This document shows positions 8,518-17,390 of a stretch of DNA of 64,000 bases, piece by piece. The position numbers and the translations under genes are program-made. How positions within the stretch are numbered: position 1 is the first letter of the stretch; the number at the start of each line of letters is the position of its first letter. Origin of the DNA: Pseudomonas fulva NBRC 16637 = DSM 17717 (GTDB lineage: Bacteria > Pseudomonadota > Gammaproteobacteria > Pseudomonadales > Pseudomonadaceae); NCBI RefSeq assembly GCF_000730565.1, contig NZ_BBIQ01000022.1, positions 23,193 to 87,192 on the forward strand, given 5' to 3'. The notes under the pieces were generated by a model that did not search any database, was not told the origin of the DNA, and was given only the letters and a program-made list of their open reading frames with translations.

Positions 8518-9273
8518 ATGCCAGGTTTTTCAGTACGGGCGGCTTCGCTGCGCGCGATATTCAGCACCTGCGCAGCGGCATTGCTGCTTATCCTGCCCGT
8601 TGGCAGCAGTCAGGCTGCGCTCACATTGAGCAACACGCGGATCGTTTACCCAAGCGACAGCCGCAGCACATCCGTCGTGGTGCGTAACCCCAGTAAACAG
8701 ACGTATGCAGCGCAAGTCTGGATCAATACCCAGGCTGACGACAGTGTCACCGCAGTGCCGCTGATGCCTTCACCGCAGTTGTTTCGCCTCGATCCTGGTC
8801 AGGAGCAACTGTTGCAGATCAGCGCCTTGCCCAACGATCTGGCCGAAGACAGAGAAAGCCTGTTTTTCCTGAACCTCCAGGAAATCCCGCACGCCGTGCC
8901 AGGCCAGTACAACACCCTGAACATCGCGCTGCGTACACGTCTGAAGCTGTTTTACCGGCCCCACCAGCTCAAGGGCAGCCCTGCCACCCAGGCAAACCAC
9001 TTGCAGTTTTCACTGCATTCGGCCAACGGCCAGACGCAACTCAGGGCACACAACCCCACCCCGTTCCACGTCACCTTCAGTCAGCTGGAGGTGGTCGGTG
9101 CGCAGCGTTCCGGCAAGTTGGAAAACCTTCCGATGCTGCCACCGTTTGGCGATCACTACTTGCCGCTGGACGGAGTTCGGCCTGGCCCTGACCTGCAGGC
9201 CAGGTTCAGCATCATCAATGACTTCGGTGGCTACACCAAGCCTTTCACCCTGCCTATCGCCAATCGCCCCTAG
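8518..9273 (+). CDS. Periplasmic fimbrial chaperone, PapD/FimC family (251 aa)
   Basis: Folds and caps pilin subunits in the periplasm and delivers them to the usher. I take the ATG at 8518 (gagga about 10 bases upstream), which gives a signal peptide ending PVGSSQA-A. The first Ig-like domain starts LTLSNTRIVYPSDSRS, with the subunit-binding arginine in NTRIVYP. The family signature is DRESLFFLNLQEIP near residues 117-130, and the second conserved basic residue is in RLKLFYRP. The second Ig domain ends FGGYTKPFTLPI. Length is normal. It lies between pilin and usher in the same direction. Confidence 0.94.
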   Translation: MPGFSVRAASLRAIFSTCAAALLLILPVGSSQAALTLSNTRIVYPSDSRSTSVVVRNPSKQTYAAQVWINTQADDSVTAVPLMPSPQLFRLDPGQEQLLQISALPNDLAEDRESLFFLNLQEIPHAVPGQYNTLNIALRTRLKLFYRPHQLKGSPATQANHLQFSLHSANGQTQLRAHNPTPFHVTFSQLEVVGAQRSGKLENLPMLPPFGDHYLPLDGVRPGPDLQARFSIINDFGGYTKPFTLPIANRP

Positions 9274-9300
9274 CTTGCCGTCATAGGCGAGGAACTTTCC

Positions 9301-11784
9301 ATGCCATTAATCACGCCCGGACGCCCGTGCGGCGCCTGCTTGTGCCTGCTAATCGGCATCAGCCCCTGGCTGCCAGTCGCCCATGCCAGCTCCCACAGCC
9401 AACCTGCAATGCAGTTCGATGCGCATTTCTTGCGCCAGGCCGGTACCCAGCCTGACAGCGTGTCGAGTATCGCACTGGACGCCCTTGCCGACTCGACCTC
9501 GCTGCCGCCTGGCCGCTACCGGGTCGATGTCGTGCTCAACCTGGAGTTCGTGGGCAACCATGAATTGACGTTCATCCTGCAAGACGAGCGCCTGGACGCC
9601 TGCTTGCCCGGGCCCTTGCTCGTCGGCATGGGAGTGCGGCTCGAAAGCCTGCAGGATCCTACACTGGCCACGGCGACCTGCCTGGATTTGCCTGCCGTCA
9701 TTCCAGGCGCCACATCGACGTTCGATGCCGCAACGCTACGCCTGACGTTGTCGGTGCCACAGATCGCCATGCGCCGTGATCTGGCCAGCCAGGTGGAGAC
9801 TGCGCAGTGGGACCACGGCATCAACGCAGCCTTCATCAATTACCAAGCCTCCACCTACCAAGGCCACAACCGCTATTCGGGGCGTTATTCGAGCGCTGAC
9901 CTGAACATCAACAGCGGTGTCAACCTTGGCGCCTGGCGGCTGCGCAGCAGCCAGGCATGGCGCGAAAACGGTACGGGTGCAACACGCTGGAGCCGGTCCC
10001 AATCCTACGCACAACGAGGTATCGCAGGGCTGCGCGGCAATCTCACGATCGGCGAAACGTTTCTCGACAGCGATGTCTTTCGCGGTATTCCTCTGCTTGG
10101 CGTCCAAGTTGCCTCGGACACGAGCATGCTGCCCGAGACGCTGCAGCAGTACGCCCCGATCATCCGTGGCGTGGCGCAAACCCGGGCCAAGCTCGAGGTG
10201 TGGCAGAACGGGTATCCGATCTACACCACTTACGTGAGCCCTGGGCCCTATGCCATCGACGACTTGAGCCCAGGCGGCAGCGGTGAGCTGGATATTGTCC
10301 TGACCGAGGACGATGGCCGCGTACAACGCTATACCCAGCCCTATGCCACGCTCAGCAACCTGTTGCGTGAAGGCGTGTGGCGCTACAGCATTGCCGTGGG
10401 TCGCTACAACCCAGCCTCTAGCTTCGACCGCCCGACCGTATGGCAATCCACCGCCGCAGTGGGCATGCCGTGGAACACCACGCTCTACGGTGGGCTGATG
10501 GCCAGCCACTACTACCACGCCGCCAATATCGGCCTGGGCAAGGATTTAGGCGATTGGGGCGCGCTTGGCTTGGACATCACCCAGGCCAACAGCGAAGCGG
10601 CCTCTGGCAACCAACAAGGCCAAAGCCACGCGATCAGGTATGGCAAGACCTTTGCCAGCCAGACCACCCTGCGCTTTGCCGGCTATCGTTACTCGACCCG
10701 CGGATACCGCGACTTCGACGAAGCCGTGCGTGAACATAGCGGACAAGACAGCTTCATGGGAGCCCGTCGAAGCCGCCTGGAAGCGGCCGTTCACCAGCCT
10801 GTGGGGCAGCGCAGCGGCCTGAGCCTGACCTATTCGCAACAAGACTACTGGCAACGGTCGACCACCCAGCGTCAGTATCAGGTCAATTTCACAACCCACC
10901 ATGGCGGGGTCAACTACAGCCTGTTTGCCTCCCAGTCATTGAACGACGACTTCCCGTCCCAACGCCTGTTCGGCCTGACGCTGAGTATGCCGCTGGACAT
11001 CGGTCACAGCGCCACGGCGTCCTTCGATGCGCTGAGCAACAACCAGGGCCACAGTCAGCGTGCCACGCTCAATGGTTCCAGCACACAGTACCCCATCAGC
11101 TACAGCGCCAGCCTCAGTCAGAACGAAAGCAAGCAGAAGGCCGCAGCATTGAGCATCGCGCACCAAGGCCGCAGTGGCTCGCTGGGCGCAGGTTTCACCG
11201 AAGCCGGTGATTACCGCAGCCTTTCCCTCAATGCCAGTGGTGCGTTGTTGTTCCATGAGGATGGCTTGGCCGTTGGCCCGTACCTTGGGGATACGGCGGC
11301 CCTGATCGAGGTCCCCGACATTGCGGATGTGGGTGTGCGCAATGCCACCGGAGCGCTGACCAATGCCAAGGGCTTTGCCTTGGTACCGCACCTGCAACCC
11401 TACCGCAACAATAGTCTGGTGCTGCAGACCGACCGCCTCGGCCCGGAGGTGGAAATCGACAACGGTTCGGCACGCGTGGTGCCAAGCCGAGGCGCCGTGG
11501 TCAAGCACCGCTTCGAGGCCCGCCGCGTGACCCGCTTGGTGCTGACGCTGCGTACTGCACAAGGCAGACCGTTGCCTTTCGGCGCCCAAGTAGTCGACAG
11601 CCTGGGCAAGCAGCTGGGCATCGTCGGCCAGGCGGGCCAAGTCATGCTTTCCACGCATACCCAGGCGCAGGTGTTGAGCGTGCGCTGGAACGAGCATGAG
11701 GACGGCATGTGCCAAGTCGCAGTTGACCCCAAAGACTCGCCTGCTCAGCAAGGCTATCACCTGCTATCGCTGGTCTGCGGCTAG
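9301..11784 (+). CDS. Fimbrial outer-membrane usher, PapC/FimD family (827 aa)
   Basis: Outer-membrane beta-barrel through which pilin subunits are assembled and secreted. It has a signal peptide (about 30 residues, ending VAHAS), an N-terminal chaperone-binding domain starting AMQFDAHFLR, and the 24-stranded barrel with the plug. The usher signature region is intact: RGIPLLGVQVASDTSMLP, YAPIIRGVAQTRAKLEVWQ, then VSPGPYAIDDLSPGGSGEL. Two C-terminal domains finish with a cysteine pair (GMCQVAV and LLSLVCG). Length fits the family. Its start is 27 bases after the chaperone stop. Confidence 0.94.
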   Translation: MPLITPGRPCGACLCLLIGISPWLPVAHASSHSQPAMQFDAHFLRQAGTQPDSVSSIALDALADSTSLPPGRYRVDVVLNLEFVGNHELTFILQDERLDACLPGPLLVGMGVRLESLQDPTLATATCLDLPAVIPGATSTFDAATLRLTLSVPQIAMRRDLASQVETAQWDHGINAAFINYQASTYQGHNRYSGRYSSADLNINSGVNLGAWRLRSSQAWRENGTGATRWSRSQSYAQRGIAGLRGNLTIGETFLDSDVFRGIPLLGVQVASDTSMLPETLQQYAPIIRGVAQTRAKLEVWQNGYPIYTTYVSPGPYAIDDLSPGGSGELDIVLTEDDGRVQRYTQPYATLSNLLREGVWRYSIAVGRYNPASSFDRPTVWQSTAAVGMPWNTTLYGGLMASHYYHAANIGLGKDLGDWGALGLDITQANSEAASGNQQGQSHAIRYGKTFASQTTLRFAGYRYSTRGYRDFDEAVREHSGQDSFMGARRSRLEAAVHQPVGQRSGLSLTYSQQDYWQRSTTQRQYQVNFTTHHGGVNYSLFASQSLNDDFPSQRLFGLTLSMPLDIGHSATASFDALSNNQGHSQRATLNGSSTQYPISYSASLSQNESKQKAAALSIAHQGRSGSLGAGFTEAGDYRSLSLNASGALLFHEDGLAVGPYLGDTAALIEVPDIADVGVRNATGALTNAKGFALVPHLQPYRNNSLVLQTDRLGPEVEIDNGSARVVPSRGAVVKHRFEARRVTRLVLTLRTAQGRPLPFGAQVVDSLGKQLGIVGQAGQVMLSTHTQAQVLSVRWNEHEDGMCQVAVDPKDSPAQQGYHLLSLVCG

Positions 11785-11800
11785 GCCCTATGTTTGTAGC

Positions 11801-11824
11801 GCCCAGCCTGAGCACAGGCTGGGC
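11801..11824 (+). terminator. Hairpin between usher and tip-protein genes
   Basis: A perfect 10-bp stem (gcccagcctg and caggctgggc) with loop agca ends six bases before the ribosome site aagga of the next gene. It could reduce expression of the tip protein relative to the rest of the operon, or act as an RNA processing boundary. Confidence 0.55.
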
Positions 11825-11839
11825 TGTGAAGGAGTCCCA

Positions 11840-12919
11840 ATGATGAAATACCTGACAGTGTGCGCTGCGTTGGTGCTAAGCATCAGCAGCCAGCCAGCAG
11901 TGGCCGCCTCCGAAGTCAAAAGCAAGGCCTGCTGGTGGTACGATAAATACCCAACAGGCCCAATGACGTTCATTCGTAAACTCGGTACCGTGCATGTGCC
12001 GCGCGATGCCCAGGTAGGTCGCCAACTGGGCGGTTTCAACGTTTATGATTTCACGAATAACGAGGCGAACAGCCTCTTGGAGTGTTTTAACCGCGGGACG
12101 CGCTGGCACTTCAAGTTTGAACCGGTACGCCCGTTGCTCCCCATCCATACCATCGATGGCAGCCCGATCTTGCAAACCAATATCCCGGGTATTGGTGCAC
12201 GTATCGAGTTGGGTTGGCCATTCAGTGACCAAGGTCCGACAACATTCATACCTTACGGGCGCAACCCACCGCTGGTGCCGTTTACTGCCTATCACGATGC
12301 CGAGAACACGTCAGCGTTTCAGCTGAGATTCATTGAAAACAACGTGACCCTGTACAAGACCGGGCCAATTCCGCCCGGCATCCACAAACTCGATACGAGC
12401 ATGTTCACAGGGTACTTTGATGAACCGACCGTTGGCTTGGCGCTGACCTATTATTTGCAAGCCGAAGTGGTCAACAGCGAGTGCAGCCTGGCAGGCACAG
12501 GCGTCAGCCCTAACCCGGTCAAGCTAGGCGAGTGGGAGCGCTCGCGATTTAGCGCGCCCGGAATCACCACGCCGTTAGAACCCTTCACCATCACGCTCAG
12601 CGGCTGTGAGGTCGACCCTGAGCACAACACCTACGCCACCATCGAGCTCACCGGCATCAATGGTTCAGTTCCGATCGGCTCGCCCCTGGAAGGTATTTTT
12701 TCACTGACTACCACATCGTCGGCGCGAGGCGTAGGCATACGAATTCTCAAGCAAGATGGCACGCCCCTGGCATTGAACAAAGAGGTGCCGCTGAGACCCC
12801 TGGCCGATGGCACCACGCCGCTGCATTTCAGTGCGCAGTTCATTCAGGTGGAAGCGGCCACCGCCGTGCGTGCGGGTGACGCCAACGGAGCACTCAACTT
12901 CACCATTCGCTACCGCTGA
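11840..12919 (+). CDS. Two-domain fimbrial tip protein, putative adhesin (359 aa)
   Basis: Likely tip adhesin exported by the chaperone-usher pathway. The ATG at 11840 follows aaggag; the signal peptide is MMKYLTVCAALVLSISSQPAVAA. The N-terminal part (about residues 25-215) is unlike pilin, has the cysteines AC and EC typical of receptor-binding domains, and is the least familiar part. The second part starts near NSECSLAGTGVSPNPVKLGE, a classic pilin domain opening, has a second cysteine in LSGCEVDP and ends ALNFTIRYR with the penultimate tyrosine. Size and architecture match FimH/PapG-like proteins, but the ligand cannot be read. Last gene of the operon, and convergent with the rhs gene that follows. 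Confidence 0.85.
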   Translation: MMKYLTVCAALVLSISSQPAVAASEVKSKACWWYDKYPTGPMTFIRKLGTVHVPRDAQVGRQLGGFNVYDFTNNEANSLLECFNRGTRWHFKFEPVRPLLPIHTIDGSPILQTNIPGIGARIELGWPFSDQGPTTFIPYGRNPPLVPFTAYHDAENTSAFQLRFIENNVTLYKTGPIPPGIHKLDTSMFTGYFDEPTVGLALTYYLQAEVVNSECSLAGTGVSPNPVKLGEWERSRFSAPGITTPLEPFTITLSGCEVDPEHNTYATIELTGINGSVPIGSPLEGIFSLTTTSSARGVGIRILKQDGTPLALNKEVPLRPLADGTTPLHFSAQFIQVEAATAVRAGDANGALNFTIRYR

Positions 12920-12955
12920 ACTGCGCTTCGATGCCCTACCCCGCCTATGCGCCTT

Positions 12956-15900
12956 CTACTGGCTCATACCGCTGAGTACATCTTCGGGATCGTAATGGTA
13001 GCGAGCAGCACCGGTGGGTCCATCGACACTCTGCAGCCGGTTCAACGCATCGTACGTCAGGGTACGGCCGGCTTCGTCCTGGATCAGGTTGCCATTGGCA
13101 TCATAGCGCAGCTGCACCGCCGGCAGAGATGAATGCTCGATGGAGGTCAACTGCGCTGGGTCCGCGGCATTTTCGAATTTGTAGATGACCCGCGAACGGC
13201 TATTGTCGGCCGCAGTGGTCGTCAACAGGTCGATGTTGTCGATCGCATCCAAGCGGAACAGTTGAGTCTTGATTTGCTGGCCATAGGGGTCAATCGGACA
13301 TTGCTCGCCCGCGCAGTTGTAGTCGGTCAGGCGTCCGCGCAAATCGTATTTGTAGGATTCTTCGCGTAGCACACCGGTTTCATCGGACAGTACCCGCAGG
13401 ACGAGCTTGTCGACGTCATCATAAGCTTGGCTGAGGGTCTGAGTATGCTCGGCCACGAAGACCCACTCGCCCGTATCCTCGTCCAGCGCAAAGCGGCCGA
13501 ACTCGAAGGTGCGTAGGTCTTCGCGATCATGTGGGTCATACCGCAGTTGCGTACGCAGCGCCTGATCACTGGCCATGTCCCGGGTGGTCGTGGTGTGCAG
13601 GCGACCAAACAGGTCGTAGCTGAAGTGGGCCTGAAGCAGCGGCTGGTCGGTTAGTGCGGCGTACAAGGTGGTGCATTTCAGCTGCCCCAGGGCATCGTAG
13701 TCGTTGCTTTGAACCTGGCCGAGCACATCCTGGTACGCCAGCAGACGGCTGCGATAGCTGTAGTCGTAACGCATCTCGAAGGGCGCAGCCTCGCCCTCAA
13801 CCCAGCGCCTTTCCACTTTCACGTCCCCATTACTGAAATGATCCCGAGTCAAGCGCAGGTCAGGGATTTCACAGTCGATCAAGCGCGCATTTTGTGGATC
13901 GTGGGTGAAGCGGGTGGTGACGCCGCCGACCGTACGCACCGTAGGCTGCTCGCTGAGGCTGGGCTGGTACTCGTAATGGACACGCTCGCCGCTGGGCATG
14001 GTTACCCAGCACGGCTTGCGCTGGCCGGGTTCGTACTCGAAGCGCTGCAGGCGCCCCCCGGTCGTGGCGCTGATACGCCGGTTCAGGCCGTCGAAGCCTT
14101 GTTCACCCAGTAGTTGATCGCCGCCGCGGCTGCTCGATACGCTGATACGCGTGGGCAGGTCTTCGCGGCTATGGGCGGCAAAGCTTCGCCGCACTTGGGC
14201 AGCATCGGGCAGGGTGTGGATCACCAAGCGCTCGAAGGCGTCATAGGTGTATCGATTGACACGCTGAGGTTTGCCCGCCATGCCTACGCTCTCCTCGAAC
14301 AGGCGCCCAAGCCCGTCGTACTGATTGCGTTGCAGGCTGATGGCGTCAGCTGGCTCCAGCTTGCCAGGCGCAAAGCGTTCTATACGCGTGGGTTTATCGA
14401 ACAGGTTGAGCCACGTAACGGTGATACCGCTGGAGACGAGGTTCCCCTGCTCGTCGAGTACCTCACGCCATTGGGTGATAACAGGGCCTTTGGAAGCAGG
14501 GGTACCGACGGGGTCAGTGCGCGTGTACTCGCGCACGCCGTCTGGCCCAACCACGCAGTCCTGCTCGCCCCAGTCGTCGTACTCGAACGTGCTGGTCAGT
14601 TCCAGCTGCTGATCGCCGAGCCAGTCGATTTCGGTTTGCGTCTGCATCTGACCCAGTGCGTCGTACCTGGCGCGGTAGGTCTGGCGCAGCGTTTCGCCGA
14701 GCAGAGGGTGATCGACGTCCATGCGCTGTTCCTCGACCACCCGGTTCAGGCCGTCCAGATAGGTGATGGTCTTTACGCCCTTGACGTCAAACTGCCACTG
14801 TTCGGGCACACCGTTAGCGGAATCTCGCAAGAAATACGTATAGCGTCGATTGGCTTCGTGGGGTTTGCCCGGCGCTACCGTCTCTTGGGTCACCCGTTGC
14901 AACGCGTCGTACTCGTAACGGATTTCGACGTCATTGTCATCGCGGTTGAGCAGCGGCTGGCCGGTGTGCAGCGAATGCTCCAGGGTGATCTGCTTGACCT
15001 CACCGTCGTACCCGGTCAGCGTCTCAAGCGTGTGCAAGACGCTCTGCCGGGTGTAGGTGCTCAGTGGCGTAGAGTAGTCATAATGGGTGACGGTATCGAG
15101 GGTCGCTTCGGGTGGATCCTCCGGTCCTGCGGGGTACTGCACGGTTTTTTCCCTCACCCGCCCCATACAGCTGGCTGCCTGATGTTCGTACTCATAACGC
15201 GTGCACTCCAGCCAGCGCTCGCCATCGTCCACATCGACCAGCGTTTCGCTTTCGACTTCGAACCACGGCACCGTCAACCTTGGACCGGGCTGCTCGGCGT
15301 CGTCAAGCGGCGCATAGGCCACATAGCTGAAACGTTGGCTGAGCACCGGTGCCAAGCCCTGCCCGTCGCTGGCCGGATAGGTGGTCGTGCTTTTGAGGTG
15401 CCGCACAAAGCCACTGGGGTCGTGCGGATGCCCTTCTTGCTCCGCCGCCTGGAACCATTCGTTGCGCACCTCGATGCCGTTGGCTTCCTTGCGGGTCAAG
15501 ACGTTGCCATGGTTATCGTAGGTACTGATAACCGATTCCGAACGCGCGGGTACTTCGCTGCCGACCACCACCCACCGGCGCGTTTCCTCGGTGGGCAACT
15601 GGAACGTGGGCGGCTGGCGGTGGAAGCCACCTGCGTTAATGGTGTATCCCGTAGCAGAGGTTTGTTGGCAATTGCCTTGCAGGGTCTTTACTTCAGTCAG
15701 CAGATGGTAACGGTTGAAGGTGCGGGTGATGCTACGAATCTCCTGGCCTTCCTGTTTCCAGACCTCCACGCTCTGATACTCGTAGGTATCGCTGTCGGCG
15801 AGTTTGTAGAGGTTATCCAAGCCATCGTCGCGCCATGGCAGCGATGTGCCGCCACCTATGAAGTTGTGCGCGCCAGGGTAGCGGTAGTCCACATCCACCA

Positions 15901-16816
15901 AAGGCTGCCCTGCCCCGGGTTCGATTTGATGCCGGGTGACCCGGGGAAGCGGCGAAGGCCGGCCGCTGCCAGCAGGGAATTGGTGACCGGCATCAGCGTA
16001 TGAGAGCATTTCCACTGCTCCCGTTGGCGTAGTCACACGGCTCAGACAGAGGTGCCCGTGTGTACGTACGTACATCATATCCCACCGCGCCTGTTCGACC
16101 TGCTTGCCCTGCGCTTCGCCCAATACACTGATGCGCTCGACCCGTTGATCATCCTCCTTGAGCTGCATGTCGTAGGTGACCAGGGGCGCTCCGTCTGCAC
16201 CGACGAACGGGTGCAGCTTCAACACGACGGCATTGGCCGTGCGAGCGGTCTGGAACAGGATACGGCGCTTGCCATCGTTCTGCTGAGTGTCGTCACTGAT
16301 GGAGTCGAGTACCGGATGCTGGCTGTTGAACAGCCGATACGTGAAAGCCAGGCTCTGGCCCTGGGCCGAGAACAGCCGAGCCGGCAAGAATACCGGAGCC
16401 TGGTTACTGCCTTGGCGAGTCAGTATCTCTACCAAGCCCGAGCGGTGCTCAATCCTGAAGGCATCATCACTGTCACGATAGACCTTGAAATTGACCAGTT
16501 TCTGCTCTGCCAGCACCATCGGCTGCGCATTCCGGTCGGTGATGCGGTACGTTTCGCCTGTGCCCAAGGCCAGCACCTGGTTATCCGGTGTGTACTGGGA
16601 TAACTGGAGCGTCCAGCCAGCGCCGTAGCCGGAGTCGATGATATTGAGGGGCGAGAATGACAACGTCGGTGTGAATTCCGGGCCCAGCAACGTATTGGCA
16701 CAGAGGTCGGGCAGTTCGATCTTCATCGTGTATTGCCCGGTGCGCGGATCGACACCGCCCTGGATGAAGCTCATGAAGTTGAAGGCGTTGGAATGGAGTG
16801 AGTGCTTGACGGACAT
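12956..16816 (-). CDS. Rhs/YD-repeat protein lacking the Rhs core and C-terminal domain (1286 aa)
   Basis: Large YD-repeat protein expected to fold as a beta-cage shell. N-terminus MSVKHSLHSNAFNFMSFIQG, then GGVDPRTGQYTMKIELPDL, shared with the protein at 27028. Repeats of the form YDALGQ, YDLRGRLTDYN and YDANGNLIQDEAGRTLTYD run through the C-terminal two thirds. The frame is intact over 3.8 kb but ends RYHYDPEDVLSGMSQ exactly where the 27028 protein goes on into its core (NRLLGS onward), so the core and variable tip are missing. Only 36 bases separate it from the tip-protein gene, so nothing remains of the missing part. Last gene of the minus-strand island operon. The ATG is preceded by a run of seven G. 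Confidence 0.85.
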   Translation of the reverse strand: MSVKHSLHSNAFNFMSFIQGGVDPRTGQYTMKIELPDLCANTLLGPEFTPTLSFSPLNIIDSGYGAGWTLQLSQYTPDNQVLALGTGETYRITDRNAQPMVLAEQKLVNFKVYRDSDDAFRIEHRSGLVEILTRQGSNQAPVFLPARLFSAQGQSLAFTYRLFNSQHPVLDSISDDTQQNDGKRRILFQTARTANAVVLKLHPFVGADGAPLVTYDMQLKEDDQRVERISVLGEAQGKQVEQARWDMMYVRTHGHLCLSRVTTPTGAVEMLSYADAGHQFPAGSGRPSPLPRVTRHQIEPGAGQPLVDVDYRYPGAHNFIGGGTSLPWRDDGLDNLYKLADSDTYEYQSVEVWKQEGQEIRSITRTFNRYHLLTEVKTLQGNCQQTSATGYTINAGGFHRQPPTFQLPTEETRRWVVVGSEVPARSESVISTYDNHGNVLTRKEANGIEVRNEWFQAAEQEGHPHDPSGFVRHLKSTTTYPASDGQGLAPVLSQRFSYVAYAPLDDAEQPGPRLTVPWFEVESETLVDVDDGERWLECTRYEYEHQAASCMGRVREKTVQYPAGPEDPPEATLDTVTHYDYSTPLSTYTRQSVLHTLETLTGYDGEVKQITLEHSLHTGQPLLNRDDNDVEIRYEYDALQRVTQETVAPGKPHEANRRYTYFLRDSANGVPEQWQFDVKGVKTITYLDGLNRVVEEQRMDVDHPLLGETLRQTYRARYDALGQMQTQTEIDWLGDQQLELTSTFEYDDWGEQDCVVGPDGVREYTRTDPVGTPASKGPVITQWREVLDEQGNLVSSGITVTWLNLFDKPTRIERFAPGKLEPADAISLQRNQYDGLGRLFEESVGMAGKPQRVNRYTYDAFERLVIHTLPDAAQVRRSFAAHSREDLPTRISVSSSRGGDQLLGEQGFDGLNRRISATTGGRLQRFEYEPGQRKPCWVTMPSGERVHYEYQPSLSEQPTVRTVGGVTTRFTHDPQNARLIDCEIPDLRLTRDHFSNGDVKVERRWVEGEAAPFEMRYDYSYRSRLLAYQDVLGQVQSNDYDALGQLKCTTLYAALTDQPLLQAHFSYDLFGRLHTTTTRDMASDQALRTQLRYDPHDREDLRTFEFGRFALDEDTGEWVFVAEHTQTLSQAYDDVDKLVLRVLSDETGVLREESYKYDLRGRLTDYNCAGEQCPIDPYGQQIKTQLFRLDAIDNIDLLTTTAADNSRSRVIYKFENAADPAQLTSIEHSSLPAVQLRYDANGNLIQDEAGRTLTYDALNRLQSVDGPTGAARYHYDPEDVLSGMSQ

Positions 16817-16820
16817 GGTG

Positions 16821-16827
16821 CCCCCCC
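16821..16827 (-). repeat. Homopolymer G7 just upstream of the truncated rhs start
   Basis: Seven G residues on the coding strand lie four bases before the ATG, in the ribosome-binding position. The same ten bases (cccccccggc on the plus strand) occur at 26941-26950 upstream of the other rhs gene. Slippage here would change the Shine-Dalgarno spacing. Confidence 0.5.
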
Positions 16828-16855
16828 GGCCTTGGCGGTAACAGTGGGTTGGATG

Positions 16856-17374
16856 CTATGGGAGATTACGAATCTTTACGCAGCTGAGTTGATGCTCCCA
16901 TGGAGGAACGATGGTAGAAATCACTTCTTTTTTAAGTAATTGGACACCCGCTACCACAATACCGCGGACCGGCGTGTCTCGCACTTCAGTCATTTTTACC
17001 CACCGGGTGGTCGTCGGATGTTTTATCGTTTCGACGTGGGCAGTCCAATTGTTTTCACGGGGCGGATGCACAGGCTTCACAGGCACCTCTTTACAATCAA
17101 CTTGATCATAGAACCGTATCTCCACCGCCGAGGCGACGTTGCTCATGGAAAAATAATCCGAGTTCCTCTTACAACCGTGATTTTCTAATCTATAGGTGTG
17201 CATCGAATCACTTGGCGCCGGTATCGGGATGGAACAGGAATTGACAGGTGACTGATTTTCATAACGCTCAGCAATCAGCAACCTGCCGTAGTCTTGTGCA
17301 GCTACCGCATCGGTCCCATGACTACACGCCTGGAGCAGCGATAGCACTGGCACCATCAAGTACTGGATTTTCAT
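16856..17374 (-). CDS. Small lipoprotein of unknown function (172 aa)
   Basis: A predicted lipoprotein: MKIQYLMVPVLSLLQACS has a lipobox LLQAC with the lipidated cysteine at residue 17. The mature part of about 155 residues has several further cysteines (NSC, HGC, VDC, LSC), suggesting two disulfides. It is rich in beta-type sequence, with no recognised domain. It sits 16 bases after the 962-residue P47-like gene and 39 bases before the truncated rhs gene, so it belongs to this operon. It could be an envelope anchor or an immunity-like protein; nothing decides this. Base composition is lower in GC than its neighbours, hinting at separate origin. Confidence 0.8.
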   Translation of the reverse strand: MKIQYLMVPVLSLLQACSHGTDAVAAQDYGRLLIAERYENQSPVNSCSIPIPAPSDSMHTYRLENHGCKRNSDYFSMSNVASAVEIRFYDQVDCKEVPVKPVHPPRENNWTAHVETIKHPTTTRWVKMTEVRDTPVRGIVVAGVQLLKKEVISTIVPPWEHQLSCVKIRNLP

Positions 17375-17390
17375 CGTCGACCCCTTTCAT

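Noticed and set aside
14114..16003. 629-codon plus-strand frame inside the truncated rhs gene
   Set aside because: Antisense shadow; the minus-strand YD repeats are unmistakable in this region.
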